Source: Segatella copri
GTDB lineage: Bacteria > Bacteroidota > Bacteroidia > Bacteroidales > Bacteroidaceae
Length of the DNA: 64,000 nt
Direction of reading: 5' to 3'
Assembly: GCF_026015625.1 (NCBI RefSeq)
Contig: NZ_JAPDVG010000001.1
Location: forward strand, 1,984,001 to 2,048,000
Shown here: positions 35,395-44,936 of the stretch, one piece after another
How positions within the stretch are numbered: position 1 is the first letter of the stretch
How the letters are laid out: each line of letters opens with the position of its first letter
Notes under the pieces: generated by a model
The model's database searches: none
What the model saw: the letters and a program-made list of their open reading frames with translations, nothing else
What the model was told of the DNA's origin: nothing
Position numbers and translations under genes: made by a program

Positions 35395-38220
35395 TTAGAA
35401 TGTTACTGACAAACCAGCCACGATACTGCGATTCAGAGGATTGGTTGCACCGAATACCTCAGGATCTGACTCATCGAGATGGTCGAAGCTAAACAAATCT
35501 ACACCACGTACATACAACTTGGCTGCATTCAGGAGCTTGGTCTTGGCGAGCATCGCCTTAGGGAAGTTGTAATAAACCTCGATGTTGCGAAGCTTGAAGA
35601 ATGAGCGGTCAAACATCCAGAGGGTGTTTGTATTGTAGTTGTTGGCATTGCTGGTTGAGCTCAGCGCCGGGAACTTGGCTGTGCCGGCTGTCTCAGGAGT
35701 CCAGCGATTGTCGTAGTAGTACTGAGAGATGGTGGTGTTGCCCACCAGCGGCTTGTACATACTCTTGGTAGAAAGCACGCCGCTATAACGGCCTGTGCCC
35801 TGGAACATCGCATCAATACCCAGTCCCTTCCACTCTACTCCCAAATGGATATTGTAGTAGATTTCTGGAGCCACGGTAGAATATCCGATGGCAGTCTTGT
35901 CGTTGGTATCAATCTGTCCGTCACCGTTCACATCCTCATACTTGATGTCGCCCGGACGAGGAGTGCTGCCCAGAAGCTGTGGCTTGGAAGCATCGATGTC
36001 AGCCTGGTCCTTGAAGAAGCCGATAGCCTTGTAGCCGAAGAGCTGGCTTACGCGATGGCCGGTGCTTACCAGGTTAGGATAGAGCTTAGGAGCCTCATCC
36101 TGCTCCTTGATCTGGCTGCGATAGTAATCGATGTTGGCACCGATGTTGAACTTCACTTCGCCAATCTGCTTGTTGTAGTCGAGACTTGCCTCCCAACCCC
36201 AGCTATCCACGATACCATCGCCCTCGTATGGAGCATCCACACCCAACTCTGAAGAATACTTGCCTGCGGTAGATACCCAGATGTTGGAACGGCGCTGGTA
36301 GAAACCATCAAAGCTGAAATCGAGACCACCGAAGAGGGTGGCATCTACTCCGGCATTGAACTTGGCTGCCTTCTCACGGGTCAGACCGGAAGTGGCAATG
36401 GCATCAAGATAGGTTCTGCCGAAATCGCTCTGGAAACCGCTGTTGAACGGATAGGTACCACCAGTTGTCTGATACTGCTGCATATAGTACATCCATCCGC
36501 TCGAAGGCAGGATGTCGGTCTGAATGATGCCGTAGGACGCACGGAGCTTGAGGAAATCCACCCAGTTGAGATTCTTCATGAAGTTCTCCTTGGAGAGTAC
36601 CCAGGCTGCTGATACCGTAGGCGACAATGCCCACTTGCTGCCAGGAGCCAGACGGTTGGAACCGGATTCTACCAGGGCAAGGTCGAGGAAGTAGCGATCG
36701 AGCAGACCATAGTGGGTGTACCAGCTGATGTTCTGGCGATAGAGCGTACTGTTGATGGCAAACTCATCGCTGAACTCGTAATCGTACTTCAACTGGCTGT
36801 AGATGCTGTGGGCGTCGAAGGTATTCTGATAGTCGGCACTGGCATCGGCATGGAAACGGCGGGTGAAGCTGTTGGTGGAGATAGAGGCACCGAGATCGCT
36901 CTCAGAACCACCCGTGAATGCCTTGCCCAACTGAGGTTTGCCATCCAACCAGTCGACTACCGTAGGACTTCCATATACGTATGTCTTGCTATAATTCTCG
37001 TAGATGTTGGAGAAATGGTCGTAAGCGATGCGGCCCTGAACAGCCAGACCCTTCAATACCGCAGGGAGTTCCTGGCGGATAGTGAGGTCGGTATAGATAC
37101 CACGGTTGTGATTTCTGGAGTAACCGGCATCCTGCGACTGCGCCACAGGGTTAACGGTACCCGCCCAGGTAGAGTTACCACCCCACTTGCCATCCTCGCC
37201 CTTCACGGCGAAGGCAGCAGAAGGCAGGCCATAGACCATATCCCACAACTTGGCAGAATTGCCTGGAGCATTCGACTCGGCGAGCACACCCAGGAGGTTC
37301 ACCTTCATGGTAGTATTCTTCGAGAGAATCATATCCATATTCATGCGCAGGTTGCCCTTCACATATTTATTATTGGTAGAATATCCCTCGTGGGTATCCG
37401 GATTCTTCACGAAACCATTGTCATACTGCAGGTCGAGCAAGGCATAGTACTTGAACTTCTCGCCACCGCCCGTAAACGAAGCGTTGAGCATATTGGTAAC
37501 GCTGTGGTTGCGGAAGGTTTCATCCACCCAGTTAACGTTAGGATAGAGATAAGGATATTTGCCTGATCCGAAGGCATCCACCTCTTCCTGGGTATATCTA
37601 GGGTTCTCGAAGCCGTCGTTGGCATAAGCCTCGTTCATCGCCTTGGCATAGGTCTGCGCATCCACGAACTTAGGCTTGTGAGCCATGAAATTGATGGCAT
37701 GGTCCAGATTCACCTTGATTTCCTTGGAATTGAACTTACCGCGTTTGGTAGTGATGAGCACCACGCCGTTGGCACCCTTGTAGCCATAGAGTGCAGTGGC
37801 AGCAGCATCCTTCAATACGGATACGCTCTCCACTTCCTCGGCAGAGATATACTGGATATCACGCTCGATACCATCTACCACGAAAAGTGGGGTATTGCCA
37901 TCCAGACTCTGCATGCCGCGGATGTAGAAGGTAGGATTGATGCCGGCATAGTTGCCGGAATTCTGCAGCGAAATCAGGCCGGAACCCTGTCCCAGGATAG
38001 AGTTGCCGATATTCTTGGCGCTGCGCTTGTTGGTACTCTCGCTGGTGATGACAGACACTGCTGAAGTTGACTGTTCGCGGGAGAAGTTCACATTGGCACC
38101 CACATCGATGCTCTGAGCCGCATAGCGATGAGGAGCAATGGTATCTATTTTGACTTGTGCTGAAGCTGGCAGGCTCAGGAGAGCCATCGCCATCAGTACA
38201 GCATTCTTATTATTTTTCAT
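35395..38220 (-). CDS. SusC/RagA-family TonB-linked transporter lacking the N-terminal carboxypeptidase-like domain (SusC1)
   Basis: A 941-residue outer-membrane importer. After the signal peptide (LLSLPASAQ) the usual ~80-residue carboxypeptidase-regulatory-like domain is missing; the sequence goes straight to a TonB-box-like segment and the plug (TFYIRGMQSLDGNTPLFVVDGIERD, VSVLKDAAATALYGYKGANGVVLITTKRG), then a 22-strand barrel ending in IVAGLSVTF with terminal Phe. That makes it ~120 residues shorter than SusC2. Pairs with SusD1, whose start is 22 bases downstream. Confidence 0.93.
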   Translation of the reverse strand: MKNNKNAVLMAMALLSLPASAQVKIDTIAPHRYAAQSIDVGANVNFSREQSTSAVSVITSESTNKRSAKNIGNSILGQGSGLISLQNSGNYAGINPTFYIRGMQSLDGNTPLFVVDGIERDIQYISAEEVESVSVLKDAAATALYGYKGANGVVLITTKRGKFNSKEIKVNLDHAINFMAHKPKFVDAQTYAKAMNEAYANDGFENPRYTQEEVDAFGSGKYPYLYPNVNWVDETFRNHSVTNMLNASFTGGGEKFKYYALLDLQYDNGFVKNPDTHEGYSTNNKYVKGNLRMNMDMILSKNTTMKVNLLGVLAESNAPGNSAKLWDMVYGLPSAAFAVKGEDGKWGGNSTWAGTVNPVAQSQDAGYSRNHNRGIYTDLTIRQELPAVLKGLAVQGRIAYDHFSNIYENYSKTYVYGSPTVVDWLDGKPQLGKAFTGGSESDLGASISTNSFTRRFHADASADYQNTFDAHSIYSQLKYDYEFSDEFAINSTLYRQNISWYTHYGLLDRYFLDLALVESGSNRLAPGSKWALSPTVSAAWVLSKENFMKNLNWVDFLKLRASYGIIQTDILPSSGWMYYMQQYQTTGGTYPFNSGFQSDFGRTYLDAIATSGLTREKAAKFNAGVDATLFGGLDFSFDGFYQRRSNIWVSTAGKYSSELGVDAPYEGDGIVDSWGWEASLDYNKQIGEVKFNIGANIDYYRSQIKEQDEAPKLYPNLVSTGHRVSQLFGYKAIGFFKDQADIDASKPQLLGSTPRPGDIKYEDVNGDGQIDTNDKTAIGYSTVAPEIYYNIHLGVEWKGLGIDAMFQGTGRYSGVLSTKSMYKPLVGNTTISQYYYDNRWTPETAGTAKFPALSSTSNANNYNTNTLWMFDRSFFKLRNIEVYYNFPKAMLAKTKLLNAAKLYVRGVDLFSFDHLDESDPEVFGATNPLNRSIVAGLSVTF

Positions 38221-38288
38221 CGAATTTACTTTTTTAATCTGTAACTTTAATCAAGTAACCTTTACTCAAGAGATAACCTCCGGCGGGA

Positions 38289-40325
38289 TTACCAGCCTGG
38301 GTTCTGAACGAGATAACCCTTCAACACCTCGGTCTGTGGGAATGGGAACAGATACCACTTTACATCGAATCCATTCCACCATGCACGGGCTCCCGTGGTG
38401 ATAGGCAGGCGCTTATACTCAAAATGAGATGGCTCATACCAGGCATCATTGTTCTTATTCAGCTTCTTGTTGGTTCTGTCGCCATTATACCATTTGTTGG
38501 TAGTGGTCTCCCACTTGCCCGTAGCATCATCCTTCACCTGGCGATAGATGACCAGACGATGGAGCGTGCGGCTGAAGAGGTCGGCTCTCTTATAGCGCTT
38601 CATATCGAAGAAACGGGTGTTCTCGAATCCCAGCTCGCAGGCACGCTCGCGCAGCAACTCTTCCAGGAGATTATCCTTGTTGGTGGTAAGATTCTCTGAT
38701 GGGTTGCATTCTGCAAGTCCCTTCAAACCTACACGGGCACGGATCTTGTCGATGTATTCCAAAGCCTTGACATTGTTGCCGTCAGCCTGAAGCAGAGCCT
38801 CTGCATAGATGAGATAGAGGTCGGAAAGACGCATCTCTACCCAGTGTGGCTTCTCGCGCTCGTAGGCTGAACCGGTGATTCCGTCGGCAATATACTTGTT
38901 ATGGAAATAGCCTGTAGCAAAAGCACCCACACAATTTTTTGGATCTGTACCGGCATTGGTACCACCCACATACAACTCTACATTCTGACCGGTTGACTTG
39001 CCGTCGCCCACATTCACCTTGTCACGCTGACCGTTCACACTTACTGTTTCGTAAAGACGAGGGTCGCGGGTGTATTTCACGTTCTGCAGCTCCTGCTTGC
39101 CAACCTTTCTATCACCCTTGATGAACATGTGGTCCAATTCGCCAGCCTTCTCGGTCTCCTCCCAGTTGAATGGCTTTCCATCAGCCCATGGGAACATCTC
39201 TACAAACTCCTGGGTAGGACAATAAGCCTGGCGGTCGAGGGTACGCATATACTGACGTGCCGCCCAGCAATACTTGGAGTTGTGGTTGTTGTCAGTAACG
39301 CGGGTCTCGAAGATGACCTCCGGACTAGCCTGGCTGATATACGCAAAGCGATAGGCAAAGCGATAAGCCTCGGTAGTCTGGGCTGTAGGCTCTACGAGAT
39401 GGTAAGGATTGCCGTTGTTGGCATTCTCATTGAAGAAGTCTTCACATGCCTTCTTGCACTGCTGCCACAACTCAGGCTTCTTGCCCCCCATCCAAGCCAG
39501 ACTGTCCTGACTCACATTCTCCATGGAATACTTGCCGCTGTAATATGGCTGGTCGTCGTTGAACAATGGAGAAGCAGCAAACTGCAGTACACGGCACTTC
39601 ATCGCCATGGCAGCCGCCTTGGTCCAGTGTGCCTTCATGGTAGTGACATCATCATCAGAATAAGCAAAAGGAAGGGCTCCGGAATTGATAGCCTCATCAT
39701 ACAGCTTGAGGATGAAATTGAGTGTCTTCTCTACCGAAGCACGTGGCGCATCCAGCTTATCTCCGTTTACATCGTATGAGTGAGTAACCAGAGGCAGACC
39801 GCCGTACATGCGGAAGAGGTTGAAGTAGGAAGATGCAATCAGGCACTTCGCCTCAGCCACATACTGCTTTTTGGTAGCCTCATCCATATCAGGCACACGG
39901 TCGATATTCTCCATCAGGAGGTAGCAGGCATGCACCATCTCCCAGATGTTCTCCTTGTCAAAACCATAGATGGCGTTGCTGCTGGCTGCTGTCATGTAAT
40001 CATCATACACCAAATTATAGATAGCAACTTTAGATGTAGGATTGTGCCAGCAGTCTGACATTGCCTCAATCTGACCACTAAAGTAACTGTGGGAGTTACC
40101 GTCACCCGCCTTGAAAGGCAGACCGTAGTACTGGTTCTTATAAATACCGGTCAAGAACTGCTGGGTATATTCTGCACTATTGAAGATGGTATCAATGGTA
40201 ACATCGCCACCCGGAGTCTTTTCGATGAAGGAATCTCCAAACTTGATCTGCTCTGTACAACCCGTCACCGCAGAACCGATAACGGCCGAAAGAACGATTC
40301 CTCTGAATATATTGTTAAGTTTCAT
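38289..40325 (-). CDS. SusD/RagB-family lipoprotein (SusD2)
   Basis: A 678-residue protein with lipobox VTGC (residues ~20-23). RagB features: ECKCLIASSYFNLFRMYGGLPLVTH-type helix (residues ~155-180), MRLSDLYLIYAEALLQADG, LLRERACELGFENTRFFDMKRYKRADLF and the closing YLFPFPQTEVLKGYLVQNPGW. It is larger than SusD1 and only distantly similar, so the two pairs probably take different RG-I fragments. 39 bases after SusC2. Confidence 0.92.
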   Translation of the reverse strand: MKLNNIFRGIVLSAVIGSAVTGCTEQIKFGDSFIEKTPGGDVTIDTIFNSAEYTQQFLTGIYKNQYYGLPFKAGDGNSHSYFSGQIEAMSDCWHNPTSKVAIYNLVYDDYMTAASSNAIYGFDKENIWEMVHACYLLMENIDRVPDMDEATKKQYVAEAKCLIASSYFNLFRMYGGLPLVTHSYDVNGDKLDAPRASVEKTLNFILKLYDEAINSGALPFAYSDDDVTTMKAHWTKAAAMAMKCRVLQFAASPLFNDDQPYYSGKYSMENVSQDSLAWMGGKKPELWQQCKKACEDFFNENANNGNPYHLVEPTAQTTEAYRFAYRFAYISQASPEVIFETRVTDNNHNSKYCWAARQYMRTLDRQAYCPTQEFVEMFPWADGKPFNWEETEKAGELDHMFIKGDRKVGKQELQNVKYTRDPRLYETVSVNGQRDKVNVGDGKSTGQNVELYVGGTNAGTDPKNCVGAFATGYFHNKYIADGITGSAYEREKPHWVEMRLSDLYLIYAEALLQADGNNVKALEYIDKIRARVGLKGLAECNPSENLTTNKDNLLEELLRERACELGFENTRFFDMKRYKRADLFSRTLHRLVIYRQVKDDATGKWETTTNKWYNGDRTNKKLNKNNDAWYEPSHFEYKRLPITTGARAWWNGFDVKWYLFPFPQTEVLKGYLVQNPGW

Positions 40326-40363
40326 TGTATTTACCTTATTTATATATATTAATGTGTAATATA

Positions 40364-43300
40364 TTAGAAGCCCACCTTCAAAGACAGCATATAGGTACGC
40401 TGCAATGGATAGGATGGTGCAGTGGTAGCACGTGCCTCAGGATCACCCCAGATATAAGGAGTGAAGGTAAGGAGGTTGTAACCGCTGAATGCCAGCTGCA
40501 ACTGGTTCATACCCATGCGCTTCATGAACGGAGCGTTGAAATCGTAGGAAATCTGCAGGGTCTTCAGGCGCAGATACTTCGCATCCTTCTCATAGAGGGT
40601 AGAAGTGGCGTAGTTGTTGTCCCAGGCATCCCATGATGCACGTGGATACTTCGCACTCTGGGATGGATTATCGGCTGTCCAGCTGTTCTCCACCACATAC
40701 TTCAGGAGTCCACCCATAGTGTTAGAGGTCTTGTTGTAGAATGGCATGCGGAACACACCATCCAGCATACGGCTCACGTTCCAGGCACCCGTCCACTGAG
40801 TATTGACAGACCATCCCTTGTAGCTGAATCCGAGGTTCAGACCAACCATATACTCAGGATCATCGGTATAGCCCAGGTCGCGGGTCATATCGTTCCGGTC
40901 TATCTTTCCATCGTGATTCAAATCCACATACACGGCATCACCAGGCTGGATGTTCTCTACCAGCTGGGTAGGGAATTTCTCGCCGAAAGTCTTCTCATAG
41001 AGTGCCGGTGTCTGCTCGTCGTAATAACGCCAGAACTGATACATGCTGCGGGCACCCAGACGATGGTTCTTTGCCATCTGATAAGCCTCTGGCTGCAGAG
41101 CCTCACCATTGTTGATCAGCTCATTCTGGTTGTAAGAGAGGTTGACACCTGCCCAATATCTGAAGTTCTTGCCTATCTTGTCCTGCCACTTCAGGGATGC
41201 TTCCCATCCCCAGCTGTTCACCTCACCATCGTTGGTGTAAGGCATCTTGAAACCGATGATGGTAGGTACATTGTTGTCAATCATCATGATGTCGGTACGG
41301 TGCTCGTAGTAGTAATCGAAGCTACCACGGAGCTTATCCTTCAGGAAGTTGATGTCGATACCATAGTCCTGCTTATAGGCGTGCTCCCAGGTGATGTCGG
41401 CATTGTGGCGCGCCATCTCGTAGGCTCCCTTCCATACGGTAGTGTTGTTAACACCGAAGATGTATCCATATCCATCACGGGTAGAAACATTACCATTATT
41501 GATGGCGAAAGGATCGGCGGTGTACATAAAGCGATTACCGTTCAGATTAGCATTACCTACCAGACCGTAGCTGGCACGAAGCTTCAGGAAGCTTACTGCC
41601 TTGGTGAGCGGCTTGAAGAATGGCTCATCGCTGACTACCCAACCCACAGACATTGCTGGGAAGGTTCCGTAACGCTTGCCCGGAGCAAAGTTCTCGGAAC
41701 CATTGTAACCCACGTTGAACTCTGCCATATAGCGGTTGTTCCAGTCGTAGGTAACACGACCTACCAGACCTACCTGGCGGTGAGGCACATTGGTATAGGT
41801 GCTCGGATAATAGCTGCTGTCCTGATTGTAGAGCAGGATGGCACCCACATTGTTCAAACCGAAGGAACGGTTATAGTTAAGACCTGCCTCAAAATACCAG
41901 TAACGACTGCGACCGGTCTTCTCTTCATACTTCAACTGCTCTTCGTTACCATATTTCTTATATTTATAGGTACCGTCGTCCTGGAGTACAGGGGTATAGG
42001 TAGCCTTCTTGGCGTATGCATTCTTATTGATGGCGTAGGCACCATTGTAGGAAGCCTTCATCTTGAAAGAGAGACCCTTGGTAATCACATCGAGCTTCTG
42101 CTTCAACTGGAGGTCGAACTGCAGCTTGTTGTTGGTAGTCTTCATGAAACCGCCATTCACATCATTATTGCCGAAATAGGTAATACCGCTCCCCCCCACG
42201 AAAGGAAGCTGGTCGGTACCGCAATCCTCATACTGGGTCTCGGTAGCGATGTATCTGCCATTGATGATACCAGGACTGGAGAATGGAGTAGCCTGATAAG
42301 CCTCGTTGATCAGACCAGATGATCCCTGACCAGAATATGGCTTGTTGGCATTATCTACCTTACCTGCCAGATTGAAGGAGATGGTGGTTGTCTTGGTGAC
42401 ATCCAGGTCGAGGTTGGCACGGTAGTTGAAACTGTTATACTGATAACCGAAATCGTAATCCTGACCAAACTCCTTGAACAGACCACCCTGAGTATAGTAA
42501 CCAACATTGATGAAGTAGCGTGCCGTCTTTGTACCACCGCTGATATTCAGATTGTGTTTACTCTGCATAGTAGCATCCTTCATAATGTATTCAGCCCACA
42601 AGGTGCTAGGGAAACGGACAGGATCACTTCCATCCTTGAACTTCTGGATAACGACATCAGAGAACTGAGGACTCAACGGATCACCATTCTTGCCATGCGA
42701 ATTCTGGCGCATCATATTATGGAAGGTAGCATACTCGTAGCTGTTTGCCTGCTCTACCATCTTGGTAGGAGTCAGGATTCCCCATGAAGTAGAACCGCTG
42801 ATCTTGGTCTTACCCTCCTGACCACGCTTGGTGGTAATCAGGATCACACCGTTGGCACCACGCACACCGAATACGGCTGTGGCAGAAGCATCCTTCAAAA
42901 CGGTGATGCTCTCGATTTCCTCAGGATCCACATCGCTCATGCTTCGCTCTACACCATCCACCTGAACCAAAGGGTCGGCACCATTGAAAGATGCCTTACC
43001 ACGAACAAATACGCTCGCAGCATCTGAACCCGGCTCACCGGAATACTGTACGGTGGTAACACCCGAAAGCTGACCACCGAGCACATTGTTGACATTACCA
43101 ACAGGGGTACGGACCAGGTCTTCGCTCTTCACGCTGGAGAGGGCACCGGTAACAGTAACCTTCTTCTGTACACCATAGGCAACCACTTCTACAGCCTTGA
43201 GGGAAGTAGCCTCTTCTTTCAAGACCACCTGCATGCCGTTTTTGGCAACCACAGTCTGGGATACGAATCCAATGTAACTGATCTTCAACTTGGCACCTGG

Positions 43301-43561
43301 CTTCACGTTGAGAGAGAAGTTACCATCAAAGTCTGTTACTGTACCCTGGGTAACTTTCTGTCCCTCGATGATAACACTAGCTCCAATAACGGCTTCACCA
43401 TTGGCATCAACCACTGTACCTTTTACGATACCTGTTTGCTGAGCTATAGCCGTAGTCGCTTTAGCAGAACCTGCGCCTCCGCAAAGAGGGGCAAGCATCA
43501 ATGCCGTGCAAAACAAAGTTGCAGGCACTGCCGAACTTTTCATAAATAGCTTGTTATTCAT
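40364..43561 (-). CDS. SusC/RagA-family TonB-linked transporter (SusC2)
   Basis: A 1065-residue importer, first gene of the operon. Signal peptide, then the carboxypeptidase-regulatory-like domain (IVKGTVVDANGEAVIGASVIIEG...DFDGNFSLNV, residues ~45-120), TonB box near LKAVEVVAYG, plug (VFVRGKASFNGADPLVQVDGVERS; VLKDASATAVFGVRGANGVILITTKRG) and barrel ending in a terminal Phe (SLKVGF). Full family length. Imports oligosaccharides with SusD2. Confidence 0.94.
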   Translation of the reverse strand: MNNKLFMKSSAVPATLFCTALMLAPLCGGAGSAKATTAIAQQTGIVKGTVVDANGEAVIGASVIIEGQKVTQGTVTDFDGNFSLNVKPGAKLKISYIGFVSQTVVAKNGMQVVLKEEATSLKAVEVVAYGVQKKVTVTGALSSVKSEDLVRTPVGNVNNVLGGQLSGVTTVQYSGEPGSDAASVFVRGKASFNGADPLVQVDGVERSMSDVDPEEIESITVLKDASATAVFGVRGANGVILITTKRGQEGKTKISGSTSWGILTPTKMVEQANSYEYATFHNMMRQNSHGKNGDPLSPQFSDVVIQKFKDGSDPVRFPSTLWAEYIMKDATMQSKHNLNISGGTKTARYFINVGYYTQGGLFKEFGQDYDFGYQYNSFNYRANLDLDVTKTTTISFNLAGKVDNANKPYSGQGSSGLINEAYQATPFSSPGIINGRYIATETQYEDCGTDQLPFVGGSGITYFGNNDVNGGFMKTTNNKLQFDLQLKQKLDVITKGLSFKMKASYNGAYAINKNAYAKKATYTPVLQDDGTYKYKKYGNEEQLKYEEKTGRSRYWYFEAGLNYNRSFGLNNVGAILLYNQDSSYYPSTYTNVPHRQVGLVGRVTYDWNNRYMAEFNVGYNGSENFAPGKRYGTFPAMSVGWVVSDEPFFKPLTKAVSFLKLRASYGLVGNANLNGNRFMYTADPFAINNGNVSTRDGYGYIFGVNNTTVWKGAYEMARHNADITWEHAYKQDYGIDINFLKDKLRGSFDYYYEHRTDIMMIDNNVPTIIGFKMPYTNDGEVNSWGWEASLKWQDKIGKNFRYWAGVNLSYNQNELINNGEALQPEAYQMAKNHRLGARSMYQFWRYYDEQTPALYEKTFGEKFPTQLVENIQPGDAVYVDLNHDGKIDRNDMTRDLGYTDDPEYMVGLNLGFSYKGWSVNTQWTGAWNVSRMLDGVFRMPFYNKTSNTMGGLLKYVVENSWTADNPSQSAKYPRASWDAWDNNYATSTLYEKDAKYLRLKTLQISYDFNAPFMKRMGMNQLQLAFSGYNLLTFTPYIWGDPEARATTAPSYPLQRTYMLSLKVGF

Positions 43562-43720
43562 TTTGTTTATTATGACGTTAAGATTTTATTTTTTTCGGTT
43601 CGACCATCTTGCTTCCAGCTTTAGAATAATGTTGTTTTTTAGGATTTCAATTATCTTGCTTTGCGATTGATGATCTCGCTTTGTTAGTTGCAAATCCTAT
43701 TCTAAAAGGATTTCTGCTGC

Positions 43721-43728
43721 AAAACTAT
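43721..43728 (-). promoter_or_regulatory. -7 element of the SusC2 uptake operon
   Basis: Minus-strand TAGTTTTG followed by C; no spaced -33 TTTG, consistent with an HTCS-activated promoter. Confidence 0.5.
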
Positions 43729-43863
43729 CAAATAACCTTGTTTTTCATATAATAAAATCGTTCAAGTATCATTATTATTATCCGAATATTTGTTTTTTAT
43801 ACATTTCAGCACAAAGTACATACTTTTTTGCATATATAATAAGGTATAGTGGATTTTTTTGCG

Positions 43864-43871
43864 TAATTTTG
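43864..43871 (+). promoter_or_regulatory. -7 element of the AraC regulator gene
   Basis: TAATTTTG followed by C, 85 bases before the start codon; -33 not evident. Confidence 0.5.
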
Positions 43872-43955
43872 CCGATGAATAAGCTAAATGGCTCTGGAAG
43901 CAATAGCACCAGAAGATGAGCCAGGAGGCAAAATCCAGAAACAAAACAATGCATT

Positions 43956-44831
43956 ATGCAAACCAGTAAATACCTTTTAGCAACAGAAAGAGACGCCGAA
44001 TGGGGTCTCACCATCAGCACCGTGGGACGGGAAGAAATCGCCCCGGGAGAAGAATATCCTACCAAGGGTCATGCCGATGGATATTACTTCGATCTCCAGA
44101 AGGGAAGAACCCTCGATGAATACCAGCTTCTCTACCAGCCGGAAGGCGAAGGAGTGTTCTGTTCTGCCCATCTCCCGGAAACAAAGATCAAGGCTGGAGA
44201 CATCTTCCTGCTCTTTCCCGGTGAATGGCATAGCTATCATCCATCAGGCACCAAGGGTTGGAAAAGCTATTGGATCGGCTTCAAGGGCAAGAACATCGAC
44301 GACCGCGTGAAAGCAGGGTTTCTTTCTCCTGAAAAGCCAATCTACCATGTAGGTTACAGTAACGAGATTATCGCTCTCTACGAAGAGGCTTACAAAACCG
44401 CACAGGAAGAGGTTGCTTTTGCACAACAGACTATGGCGGGTATCGTAAACCATCTGATAGGCAAAATGTATTCTCTGGAGAGAAATATCGTGTTGAGCAA
44501 GGATACCAAGCATGTTGACATGATCAATAAAGCCCGTTTGCGTATCCGAGAATCGCTTGAAGATACGCTCACCATCCAGGAGATTGCGCAGGAACTGGGC
44601 ATCAGCTACTCTTCTTTCCGCAAGCTCTTCAAGGAGCATACCGGATTCGCTCCCGCCCTCTATCAGCAGAATCTGAAACTGCAGAGAGCCAAAGAACTGC
44701 TGTCTACCACCGACGAGAGCATCAAGGAGATTGCATACCGGCTCAATTTCGAATCGCCTGACTATTTCTCTGCCAAATTCAAAATTCAGACGGGCATGAA
44801 GCCATCAGATTTCAGAAATATGACGAGATAG
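43956..44831 (+). CDS. AraC-family regulator, probable rhamnose-responsive activator
   Basis: A 291-residue cytoplasmic regulator. Residues ~20-110 form a cupin-like sugar-sensing domain (GHADGYYFDLQKGRTLDEYQLLYQ; AGDIFLLFPGEWHSYHP), the AraC/RhaR layout. Residues ~190-288 hold the two helix-turn-helix units: LTIQEIAQELGISYSSFRKLFKEHTG and IKEIAYRLNFESPDYFSAKFKIQTGMKPSDFR. It stands directly upstream of rhaB in the same direction, so it most likely senses L-rhamnose and controls rhaBAT and perhaps the pectin genes. The ligand is inferred from context only. Confidence 0.88.
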   Translation: MQTSKYLLATERDAEWGLTISTVGREEIAPGEEYPTKGHADGYYFDLQKGRTLDEYQLLYQPEGEGVFCSAHLPETKIKAGDIFLLFPGEWHSYHPSGTKGWKSYWIGFKGKNIDDRVKAGFLSPEKPIYHVGYSNEIIALYEEAYKTAQEEVAFAQQTMAGIVNHLIGKMYSLERNIVLSKDTKHVDMINKARLRIRESLEDTLTIQEIAQELGISYSSFRKLFKEHTGFAPALYQQNLKLQRAKELLSTTDESIKEIAYRLNFESPDYFSAKFKIQTGMKPSDFRNMTR

Positions 44832-44861
44832 TCAAAAAATAAGGCTCTAAAATCAATTTCT

Positions 44862-44894
44862 CTTGTTCCATATCCCTTTTTTGGTCTACCTTTG
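44862..44894 (+). promoter_or_regulatory. Promoter of rhaB-rhaA-rhaT
   Basis: CTTG (44862-44865), 21 bases, TACCTTTG (44887-44894). Transcription would begin shortly before the rhaB start at 44937. Confidence 0.55.
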
Positions 44895-44936
44895 CAAACG
44901 TGAACAAATAACAGCAACTTAAAGACAAAATTCATA

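Larger units (their letters stand above)
43562..43955. other. Divergent regulatory region between SusC2 and the AraC gene
   Basis: About 390 AT-rich bases with no gene, holding the two outward -7 elements at 43721 (minus) and 43864 (plus). It leaves a ~150-base untranslated leader on SusC2. No clear operator repeat seen. Confidence 0.6.

Noticed and set aside
40913..42322. 469-codon plus-strand frame
   Set aside because: It is the mirror of SusC2; composition follows the antisense of the real gene and has no recognisable domain or ribosome site.
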